A stretch of DNA of 64,000 bases from Glebionis coronaria (taxonomy: Eukaryota > Streptophyta > Magnoliopsida > Asterales > Asteraceae): assembly GCA_025667525.1 (NCBI GenBank), contig CM046881.1, positions 493,045,627 to 493,109,626 of the forward strand, in the 5' to 3' direction. Position numbers and translations under genes: made by a program. Below are positions 37,601 through 47,694 of this stretch, piece after piece. Each line of letters opens with the position of its first letter. The first letter of the stretch is position 1. The notes beneath the pieces are model-generated. The model saw nothing but the letters and a program-made list of their open reading frames with translations. It was not told the DNA's origin and searched no databases.

Positions 37601-37703
37601 AAGCCTCAATAAACTCCAGAATGTCTGTGAATTCATCACGTTTAGGACCATCTCCTAGATAAGCGACCTTGTTGTGAGCGGGTTGGTAGACCAAAGCAGC
37701 CAT
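34656..37703 (-). pseudogene. E7 ORF3, accessory protein downstream of pol, broken
   Basis: It begins at ATG 37703 with MAALVYQPAHNKVAYLGDGP and a conserved-looking N-terminal domain (IRQFWDSAT, then YVVTEASIQSSLHLQD). A frame change near 37300 leads to the next part (NFSRYLFDGMVRNL, FLMYPRFLQ). Another leads to an acidic, Ser/Pro-rich linker with a basic patch (PPRKRTRRQLEKDRL near 36200). After further stops near 36100, 36010 and 35870 the last 400 codons stay open and are Pro/Thr-rich, then globular. From memory, very similar ORFs follow pol in Asteraceae copia elements. The function is unknown; SIRE1-type elements have an env-like ORF at this position, but I see no clear signal peptide or membrane span. 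Confidence 0.75.
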
Positions 37704-37759
37704 TGATGTTGATTAGAAGTGATGGAAGTTGATTTGTTAGGGTTTGAGAGAGTAGGAGC

Positions 37760-37779
37760 GTGTGTGTGTGTGTGTGTGT
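37760..37779. repeat. (GT)10 microsatellite before ORF3
   Basis: Pure GT run 57 bases upstream of the ORF3 ATG (ORF3 is on the other strand, so it reads CA there). Confidence 0.95.
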
Positions 37780-38083
37780 TATGATTGTGATGAACGAGTC
37801 AAGGGGGGTAATTGACCATAAATAATGGTCTAGTAACTGTTCATTGACCCCTAATAATGTGGGTTGCCCTTTCAAATTAGGCAGTTAATGCAAAGTAACC
37901 ACATGCCCCTTAAAACATTATTTGCAAATCCCAATTTACCAAAGTTAAAAAAGAGGATATATACCAGAATTTGCGAGCGTTGACTAAAAGTCAACACGCA
38001 TAAAGGTCAACACTAGAAGCAGAATGTGGTCAACAGAAGTCAACGAAGTGAACAGTGACCCAACCAAGACTAGAAGCCAACCA

Positions 38084-38190
38084 ACACTTGACAAAAAAGG
38101 ATTTTTATCCACTAGAAGCCAACCATGAATGACTAGAAGCTAACCAGTAATGACTAGAAGCCAACCATTAATGAAGACAACCATCAGAAG
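38084..38190. repeat. Repeats of ctagaagccaacca between pol and ORF3
   Basis: At least four copies of actagaagc(c/t)aacca, some in 23-base tandem (tgactagaagc). They lie in the 37780-38330 spacer, which is otherwise non-coding. A second purine-tract-like sequence (complement of cctccccttaggcttagcct) lies at 38298-38317, just past the pol stop. Confidence 0.8.
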
Positions 38191-38333
38191 TGAGCAAAAT
38201 CCTCCACTAGGAGTAACACACACCATAAGAACCCATTCAATCTGTTGTTAAAATCTACCAATATGTTAATCTGTGCAAGTAAATATGTACACTAAGCCTC
38301 CCCTTAGGCTTAGCCTCCCCTCAATCCTAGGTC

Positions 38334-41300
38334 TCAAGGATTGACCATCCTAATGTGAACTACCAAGTGGTTGAACCGAGGACCATCAAATGCTTTAGTC
38401 AACAGATCAGCAACATTATCATCCCTATGAACCTTAAGAACCTGTATCAACTTCTTCTCATTGGCATCCCGTATAAAATGGTGCCGAATTTCAATATGTT
38501 TTGTACGTTGATGAAAAACAGGTTTCTTCACAATGCAGATAGTGCTTTGGTTGTCAATGAAAATTTTGGTGTTCATAAAATTGAACCCATAATCCAGCAT
38601 ATGATTTTGGATCCACAAAACTTGTTCACAACAACTAGCAGCAGCTACGTATTCAGCTTCTGTTGAAGAAGTAGTGACGATCGTCTGTTTCTTGCATTGC
38701 CATGAAATAAGTCTTCGACCCAAAAACTGACAACCACCAGTAGTAGATTTTCTGTCATTATTAGCACCTGCATAGTCACTATCACTATATGCTTCAAGAA
38801 CAAAAGGTGATTCTCTAGGATACCACAAGCCTAGCTTGGGTTGAGCCTTGATGTACTTGAAAATCTTCTTGACTGCATTCAAGTTAGAAACTGTTGGAGC
38901 CACCTGATGTCTAGAACAAGCACTTACTGCAAACATAATATCCGGACATGATGTAGTCAAATACATGAGTGAGCCAATCATGGACCTGTACATATGAATA
39001 TTTACCGGTGGATCTGGCTCATTCTTGAGTTTGACTTTAGCAACTTCATAAGGTGTTGCTGCTGGTCTAAGAGGATCCATATCAAACTTCTGAAGGATCT
39101 CGTGAACATACTTATCTTGACTTATGAAGATTCCATCCGACTGTTGCTTGACTTGAAGACCAAGGAAAAATGTAAGCTCTCCCATAGCACTCATCTGAAA
39201 TTCGCCCTTCATCAGTCGTTCAAACTCATCACACCATTCCTTTTTAGTAGAACCAAAAATAATATCGTCCACATACACCTGAACAAGGATAATGTCCTTG
39301 GTATTCCTCTTAAGAAATAGTGTTTTGTCAATTGTGCCTCTTCTATAGCCATGTTTCAACAAGAAAGTGGAGAGACGCTCATACCAAGCTCTAGGAGCCT
39401 AATGAAGTCCATAAAGAGCTTTGACCACCTTGTAAACTTTCGTGGGATGAAGTGGATCTACAAAGCCCTTAGGTTGAGTGACATAAACTTCCTCATCAAT
39501 CTTGTCATAGAGAAATGCACTCTTGACATCCATCTGAAAAACTGTAAAGCCCATATAAGAAGCAAAAGCCAAAAACAGACGAATTGCCTCAATCCTAGCA
39601 ACAGGAGCAAAAATTTCAGTGTAGTCAATGCCTTTAAGTTGTGTATGACCCTGTGCAACCAACCTCTCCTTATTTCTCACCACAATACCCCGAGCATCTT
39701 TCTTGTTTTTGAGAATCCATTTGGTACCAATTGCTGTCTTTCCATCCGACAAGTCAACTAGGATCCAAACATTCTGAAACAAGAATTGCTGCATTTCCTC
39801 CTGCATAGCCTCCACCTAACTTTGATCCTCAAGAGCATGAGAGACTGATCTAGGTTCCACCTGTGAAAGAAAACAAGCAAACAAACAATGTTGAAAGTCC
39901 ATATGATTATTACGCTTTTGATCTTCAATATAGCTCACAAGAGCATGATGATCAGACGTGGCCTTCTTATGCATTCTACGAGTCTTGACAGTAGAACCAG
40001 GATCTCCAATGATTTGAGTAGTAGGATGATCTTTGTGTGACTGCAACACTGGATTGGAAGCTACTTCCACTTCTGGTGCCAAGTTATTAAGATCCCTAAC
40101 AAAGTCATCATCATATGAAGCAGAGCTGAAAATGCCATCTATTGGTTGCTTATGAATATCATCCAGCTTGTTAGAAGACTTCTTTTGATGGTTCCCCAGG
40201 TCAGAAGGACTTGAGAATCTAGTATGGGAAGTAGAATCACTAGCCGGACTACCAATAGGTGTTGAACTAGCACTAGGAGTAATAATTGGAGTACTAGGAG
40301 TAGCTTTGTCAGCAGGCGTATTCAAGGGAAACTTAAAGCCACCTTGAGCAGCTGCTGTAGTAGTTTCTTGTTGTTTTTTGAGTAATGTGTCAAGAGCTAC
40401 TTGTGAATCCAATACATCCAATGGAGTTGCATCACTAGGAGGAGTAGGAGAGACTGTGGTGGAATTGGATGGAACATAAAAAATATCATCCTCGTCATCT
40501 GAGTCGGAAAGACTAGAATGCACACCTGTACTAGAAGTTGCAAACACTTGTGGACCTACATCATGGTTAGTTTTGAAACGAAAATATCCTAATGAATCAC
40601 TAAGATAATCAATATCAAAATACCATTCAGGACCCTTGCCTTGGATGTTTGACTTCTCCTCAAAATACCTGAGATTTATAGTTTCAATTAATCGCTTGGC
40701 TTGGAGATTGTAGACACGATAAGCCCGAGAGTGAGCTGAATATCCCACAATGTATCCTTCATCTGCCTTGCCATCAAATTTCTCTAAATAGTCACTAGTA
40801 TTCAGAATGGTGACAGGACACCCAAATGGCTTTAAATGAGCAATATTTGGTACTTTGGCTGTTAGTAGCTCATAGGGAGTCTTCTTGTGAGGATTTGTAA
40901 TAGAAACTCTATTCAAAATATAACTTGCAGTATTAACAGCTTCTGTCCAAAACATGGTTGGAAGTTTGGAATCGGCAAGCATTGTTCTGGCAGCTTCTAT
41001 TAGAGTCCTGTTCTTTCTTTCTGCCACACCATTCTGTTGAGGAGTTCTTGCTGCACTATAATCTCTTTTAATTCCTTTAGCATTACAAAGTGCTATGAGG
41101 TCTGCATTTTTGAATTCGGTTCCATTATCACATCGAATACCTTTAACCTTCTTGGACAACTGATTCTCTACAAGTGTAATAAAATCTTTGAGAATTGAGT
41201 AGGTCTCACTCTTGGCAGCCATGAAGAAAACCCACGTAAACCTGCTATATCCATCAGTTACCACCAGACCGAATTGTTTGTGGTCAATGCTCCTAATAGA

Positions 41301-41952
41301 GGTAGGACCAAATAAATCCATGTGTAGTAGCTGCAATGGTTCAGTTATAAGACTGAGAGCAGTAATGGCCTTGATGGATTCTTTATGTTGTTTGCCTTTG
41401 CTGCATGCAAGACAATTGATATCATTTCTGAATGACTTGGGAGGTAAACTAGAGACCAGGTTCATATTTGCTAGTTTGTGAATGGTCTTGAAGTTCACAT
41501 GTCCCATCCTTCTGTGCCATTGAGTGGCTTCATCTTCTGAGGCTTTAGCAACCAAACATGCTAGCTGACCAGTAGGGTTGACTTCATTCAGCTTGATACT
41601 ATAGAGGTTGTGTCTTCTAGGGATTCTGAGTAGAACCTGTGAGTCATCCGGAAGTTTAAAGTCTTTGGATAACACAAGTGCATCAATATCCGTAAATAGG
41701 ACAAACTGCTTCTTGTCACAAATCTGAGAGACAGATATCAAGTTGAAGTGCTTCCACATATTAGACCTGCTCAAAATTAAGATTAGGCGTCTGAATCGTT
41801 CCTTTGCCAGTGATCCTGCCTTCACCTCCACCAAAATAGACCTTTCCACCTTGAAATGGTACAAAGTTAGATAAAAGACTTTTATTTCCTGTCATGCTCC
41901 TAGAGCATCCACTATCAACAATTCCTAGAGTAGGATCTTGGTATGGAGTAAC
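38334..41952 (-). pseudogene. E7 pol: protease, integrase, reverse transcriptase, RNase H
   Basis: Protease starts near 41952 and carries GIVDSGCSRSMTGNKSLL with the catalytic DSG, then breaks frame near 41800 at FEQV. The frame from 41864 carries the pre-integrase zinc region (WHRRMGHVNF, CLACSKGK) and integrase (HMDLFGP, RCDNGTEF, TPQQNGVAERKN) with its D, D and E in place. Reverse transcriptase has YVDDIIFGS near 39265. RNase H has SDSDYAG, SSTEAEYVAAA and IDNQST. Two stops lie in the otherwise continuous frame: TAG 39816-39818 at a usual Trp and TAG 39399-39401 at a usual Gln (LH*APRAWY). It ends at TGA 38334. Nearly complete, with few lesions. Confidence 0.92.
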
Positions 41953-42003
41953 CTACAACAACAAGAAAAGAGAAAGACAAAAGTTAGTGTCTTAAGGGGA
42001 CCC
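41953..42003 (-). other. E7 gag/pol junction, intron-like (continues at 54295-54298)
   Basis: With E8 and one target copy removed, the minus strand reads K-P-E-AAG, then gtttgggtcc, a cactaac, a T-rich run and ttgttgttgtag, then gttactcc in the protease frame. The 55-base GT-to-AG segment contains an in-frame TAA, and removing it joins gag and protease in phase 0. See the findings for the case for and against an intron. Confidence 0.45.
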
Positions 42004-42008
42004 AAACC

Positions 42009-42330
42009 TGTTGGAAATACATTTTACGTATTAAGAAGGATCGGTCACTCCAACGATAGTCCATGTAATAGCTCGTAGTTTAGTTAACTTTCTTTAATTA
42101 ACAAACAAGTCCAAGCCTAGCCTACAACTTGTGTAGGCCGGCCCAAACGTGTAAACCCAAGCCCATTACAAGGCTTGGGTATATAAACCCTCTCCTTTGA
42201 TGGAGAGGGTGTGGTTTTTCATTATTTTACACATAGTTCTTTCTTAGTTTCTCTCTCTAAAGTGTGAAATCCACCATCTTTCTATCTCTTTCTCTCTCTA
42301 AAAACATAAGCATAGATTTACAAATCTACA
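42009..42330 (+). repeat. E8 5' LTR
   Basis: TGTTGGAAATAC...ATCTACA. It has a TATA box at 42180-42187 bracketed by inverted repeats (42156-42179 and 42188-42209). The only difference from the 3' LTR is A versus G at 42021. Confidence 0.97.
42180..42187 (+). promoter_or_regulatory. E8 LTR TATA box
   Basis: TATATAAA, followed at once by the hairpin ccctctcc-tttgat-ggagaggg and preceded by cccaagcc-cattacaa-ggcttggg. The old E1 LTR keeps the same box at about 15228-15235. Probable promoter of the genomic RNA. Confidence 0.75.
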
Positions 42331-42332
42331 AA

Positions 42333-42350
42333 TGGTATCAGAGCTTGGGA
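42333..42350 (+). promoter_or_regulatory. E8 primer binding site
   Basis: tggtatcagagcttggga, two bases after the LTR, complementary to the 3' end of initiator tRNA-Met: the minus-strand DNA priming site. Confidence 0.95.
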
Positions 42351-42675
42351 TGAAATATAGGTTTGTTTTTGTGTTCTAAACATTTCGTAGATTGTTGGTT
42401 TGTTTTGAGCCGAATCTTCAAATTTTTTTGTGTTGGATCGAAGTTTAAAGTAGTGTAACATAGGGATTCGTATTTAAGAGTGTTCTTGGTATCTTGGTTT
42501 TCATTAAAACATCAGTTTTCTTGGATCAAAAGTGCAAAAAAGTTGGTGTTCTTCATTCCGAAATTCTAGCAGAAAGATCCATCGGAAAGTACAAACTGTA
42601 CTTGGGCCTCCATCGCAATAACTTAACCATCGGAAAGGGTTAGGTTTCTACATTGCGATCGCTGGTTTTTTATTA

Positions 42676-42995
42676 CTTATTCCGATCTGGCATTCCGATC
42701 GTACTTTGCGATCTGAGATTCCGACGGGTATAAGGAAGATTTTTAAGTCGTTACTCTGCTTGAATTTTGTCAGCTACTTTGCGATCTGAACATTGCGATC
42801 TGAGTATTCCGATAGGTTTTGCGATCTGAGTATTACGATAGCTCTTTGCGATCTGAACATTTCGACCGCTCTGCATTGCGATCTAGGCATTCCGATACCA
42901 TCATCATTTCGACAGTGTTACATTACGATCTGGTATTCCGATCTGGTATTCCGATCTGACATTCCGATCTGGCATTCCGATCTAGACATTCCGAC
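42676..42995 (+). repeat. E8 leader array of attccgatct-type motifs
   Basis: About 20 loosely spaced copies of (a)tt(c/g/a)cgatctg(a/g) variants, mostly 11-16 bases apart, in the untranslated leader between primer site and gag. The last five are almost exact (ggtattccgatct). Confidence 0.9.
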
Positions 42996-43179
42996 AAACC
43001 AAAAATTATTCCATAAAAAATTTCGAAATCGTGTGTAATTTTGACTTGGAATTTTTGGTTTATCGAGAACATATTTTAGGGGATTTTAACATTGTTTCTC
43101 GATTCTAACTCACAACAACACAAAAATACTTAACCTTATTTCATTGTTCGATCAACTTTGTAAATCTTAACTTATTGAA

Positions 43180-46100
43180 ATGGAGTATACATCTCTTACG
43201 GATAAGTCCATCCTCTCGGGTACGGATAATCGTCCACCAATGTTGGTGAAGACTATGTATGAGTAATGAGCTTCCCGAATGGAACTTTATATGTTGAACA
43301 AGGAGAATGGACATCTAATTTGGGCATCGGTGCTCAATGGACCATTAGATTATGGTACTGTGACGGAAGGTACGACCACTCGTCCTCGCACAACGGGTGA
43401 GTTGACTGGAGATATGAAGATTCAAGATAAATGTGATAAGTATGCTACAAACATCATTCTCCAAGCTCTTCCTCCAGATGTCTACAAACTCGTCAGCAAA
43501 CATAAAGTTGCCAAAGAGTTATGGGATAGAATTCGTGTTCTAATGCAAGGCACCTCGTTAACTAAACAAGAACGAGAGTGTAAGCTTTATGATACTTTTG
43601 ATAAGTTTGCCTATGTGCCAGGGGAGACTCTCAATGATTACTATCTGAGATTTACCCTATTGTTGAATGAGCTTAACATCTATGGCATGGCAATTCCTAC
43701 CTTTCAATTGAACACCAAGTATTTGAACACTCTTCCTCCAGAATGGAAAAAATACGTGACGGATGTTAAATTGGCTAAGGACTTGCATAACACCAATGTG
43801 GATCAACTTCAAGCTTTTCTTCAACAACATGAATGCCATGTGATCGAGGCTCGGTTGTCTACACCTCAAGTTCATGATCCACTTGCAATGTATGCTTCTC
43901 AACAAAACATGGCTTATACTTATCAACAACCATCATACTTGAAGCAGCCACCAACATACATCTATCAGCAACCACAACAACCATCTTATCAACCACCAAT
44001 GATGCCACAACAAGAATATCAACAAAGTGTTCATCAACAATCTTTTCAACAGCAACCACCATATCAAACATCACCATCACAAGCCAACACTTCTCCATTA
44101 GGCTATATTCCTCAGCAAGGATATTTTCCAATAGAAGCACAACCAGCACAAGCTTTCTACTCTAATGAACTTCCACCAATCCAAGCACCGGTCTTTACTC
44201 CAAATGATACGCCAGCTGATGTTCTAAACCATCTCACCGCCTACTTGTCAAAACTTGTTGCAACTAGAGGATTTCCACCAACAAACAATCAGCTCCGCAC
44301 CTCATCAAATCCTCGACAACAAGCCACTGTTCAAGATGGTCAAGTGACGGTGCAACCTATTCAGGGAAGGCAAAATTCATATGGACCTCCTACAAGGACT
44401 GGGAACAATCAAGCTGTGAATTCTCAAGCTAGTGGAAATGGGAGTCCTATTGGTCCTAAGAAGGTTGTGACCTGCTACAATTGCCGAGGACAAGGTCATA
44501 TGGCTAGGGAATGCACTCAGCCGAAAAGGAGAAGGGATGATGCATGGTTTCGTGAGAAGATGTATTTGGTTGATGCTCAGTCTAAGGGGAAGATTTTGGA
44601 TTCAGAGGAGTTGGCATTTCTTGCAGACCCAGGGGCAGCAGATAATGAAGGCATTGCAGTCGTTTCTACTTATAATGCAGCTTATCAAGCGGACGATCTT
44701 GATGCATACGATTCTGATTGTGATGACATTCACTTTGCCCAAGCTGCTCTCGTTGCTAATCTCTCTCACTACGGTTCTGATGTCATCAGTGAGGTACCAA
44801 CCACATCTAATAATATTGATGATAACCAACATCAAGTTGGGCTTGAAAATGACAACCTCGAACATCATTCAGGAACTAGTAACTTAAATGATGTGGTACC
44901 CAATTCTACACATTTGAGTGAACCTCAACCAAATGCTACGACGAGTATGGAATCTTATGCTCAACATGATTTGGTCATGGTGCCTAAACATATTATTGAT
45001 CAAATGCATATGGCCCTCAGACAATCCGTAGATACGAATTCCACCCTAACTGCTGAGCTTGCGTTGCATAAAGAAAAGGTCAAAACTTTTGAAATGGTCC
45101 CTCAAGAAGAGAAAATAACATGTTCTGAATTTGACCAATTTCATTTTGAAAAGATTGAACACTTGAAAGAAATAGAATCATTAAAAGCTAATCTTTCTAA
45201 TGAATTAAAATAAAAAGAGTCGGTTGTCAATGATTTTCAGAAACTTAAAATGGATTTCGAAACTCTCGAGTCTAAAAAGGTTGAATCGGAAATTAATGCT
45301 ACCAAACTTCTTAAATTCAAAGAACAACAACTTTTAAAATAATACTCTTCCACAGAAAAGGTTCATCTTTTAACTAAATCATTTAAAGAACTCGAACTTA
45401 AACGTCTTCAAGATTTACCACCTAATCCCGGTTATGCAAAACAAGCTCAGGAATATATTCCTGGTCTTTATGATATGACCATAATTGGAAAATCGAAAGA
45501 AGCACATTTTGTTCGTAGTACTGAGGAGACACAATCACTTGGGGATGAAACTCATTCTAAAATGCTTTCAAAATTCCATACAATTGATTATGATCAACAT
45601 AACAAAGATCAATTTTCGAAAAAGACACGCATTCGCTTACAAAAGGAATTAGCAGAATTAACAGTTCTTGTGCCCCAAAGTTTGTCATATGAAAATCTTC
45701 CTAGTACGTCTCCTACACTCGTCAAAAAGGATTTAACGAAGTTAATTCCACCGGTAAGTAAGGCGTCCGTTAACTTAAATACGGTTCACCAACACTTAGC
45801 CGATTTTGACAAGGTCATTTTGGAACGTACGACGGCCACGGCCATAACGGAAGGTGAATGGAACTTTGAGCACACTAGAGCTGCATTTCGAGATGAAAAT
45901 GTTCCGTTTGTAAACAATGTTAAAGCTTGTCTTCGTAATATTGATCAAGATTTGTTTTTGGAAATAGAAGAAGTTAGACGTGTTTTCAATGAAATGGAAG
46001 ATGCTTATGAAAACAGTTTACTTGAAATAGAACGAGTTTCACGCCATAATGATCTGCTTCTGAATCAAGTGATGTCTCATGATATAGTTTCTGTTTGTGT

Positions 46101-47694
46101 GAATACAAGTGTTGATAATGATTCTATTGTGCATAATGTTGAATCTGTGGATACTATGGTAGATAGTACTTGTCACGAATCTGGCGCTGAATTTTTAAAG
46201 CTTCAAGATTCATATTCATCGCTTTCAAAACGTTTTGATGAGATTCAAACACATTGTATTTCGCTTGAATGCAAGCAACAATTTATTCAAGAAATCTTTG
46301 AAACGTCATTCGAAGGTGTTAATATCGATGATGCAAATTTTGAAAAGAATTTTCGATTGAATTTACAATCAAAACAGCGTCAGCCAAGTGACAAAGTTGC
46401 TAACTCTTTGCCGATAGAAATAGAGAAATCTAAGGAGCTTAACTGTGTGAACGTACTTGAGGCCGCTGAGAATTTTAAACTTGATCTAGATAATCGAGTT
46501 TCTAAGATTTTGTCCAAAATTGATAACTTAAAACAGAAAAATACACGACTCTTCGATTCAGTACAGCCCACATGTGTTGATACCACTGCACAGAATCAAT
46601 CCTTGATTGAACAATTGAATCGAAAGTCGATGGAAATATCTGATTTGAGGGAACAAATTTGCGATAAGAATCTGGTCTTGGCTGAGTTAAAGGAAACACT
46701 TCGTACTCTCAAAGGTAAGAATGTTGTGGATAACGCAGCCACTATCTCAGCATCGTCCTCTAGTGCAATCAAAAGAACCCTTATTGCCGTCACACCACTT
46801 AACAAGGGCCCTAGGACTAAACCATCTCAAACTTTGGTCACTAAAGATAAGGCGGAATCAAAACCAGCTTCTAATATTCCCGTGTTGCCTTCTACAGGAG
46901 TAAGCACCACTACTAAGGCTCAAAGATCTAAGCTTAAGACAAACAAGAAGAATGATAGGATCTTGCCCCCATCTAGTAGTCAAGTGAAGAAGAAAGTAGA
47001 AGCCCATCCTAGGAATGTTATTTCTGTTTTGAATAAAAAGAATCATGTAGCTAAACCTAAAGGCTCTGCGGTTGTGCAGCGTTCTAAGCCTACTTTGAAT
47101 TCTAATTTGAAATGTTGGAATTGCAATGAATGTATGTTTTCTAGTCGTCATGATTCTTGCCTTATTGACCATGTGAATGAGATGTATGCCCGGAAACATG
47201 GATTAGAATGGAAACCGACTGGGAAAGTGTTAACCCAAGTTGGCTGGATGTGGCGCCCCACTGGTAGAACTTTCACTATAGTAGGAAATACGTGCCCTTT
47301 GACTAGGATCACTCCCACTGAAGTGAAGAAAGCGTGCCCTTTAACTAGGAGTACCAAGGCTACCAAAACACAAGCGTGTCCTTTAACTAGGAACACAGAC
47401 ACTACTGTAGGAACCAAGTGCCCTTTCAATAGGTCTACTCCCACTGTAGTGCCCGCAAATAATCCAAAACCGAAGAAAGTTGGAACAGTAAAACCTGTTC
47501 GTGCTAAAACTCACATTAGAAAACGCAGGAAATCTAAGGGTCTAAAAAATGTTAGCAATTCTGATAATTTTATATCTGTATCTGCTAACACTCCGGAACC
47601 AATAGTTTCCAATGCATTGTCTACTGTTGTTGTTGAAAACAGGTGGTCCAAATTGTTCTCTGGTATTTGGACTCTGGTTGCTCCAAGCATATGA
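43180..47694 (+). pseudogene. E8 gag with coiled-coil extension, four stops
   Basis: Capsid precursor. ATG 43180 opens with MEYTSLTDKSILSGTDNRPP. TAA 43264 and TGA 43267 follow at a place where relatives have Ser-Trp, and ATG 43279 could restart 33 codons in. The UBN2-type core (VAKELWDRIRVLMQGTSLTK) is followed by a Gln/Pro-rich stretch and a complete zinc knuckle CYNCRGQGHMAREC (44473-44514, about residue 432). After TAA 45211 and TAA 45340 the frame stays open for more than 780 codons: acidic coiled-coil-like repeats, a Lys/Ser-rich linker, and a Cys-rich tail with four to five CPLTR-type repeats near 47290-47430. It ends at TGA 47692 inside the start of protease. Confidence 0.92.

Noticed and set aside
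42676..42995. Regular short repeats resembling a CRISPR-like or satellite array
   Set aside because: Repeats are short, imperfect and lack distinct spacers; they lie in a retrotransposon leader of a plant genome.
47637..47694. A classical slippery heptamer for -1 frameshifting
   Set aside because: I checked the overlap codon by codon and found no X XXY YYZ site; the frame change is reported without a mechanism.
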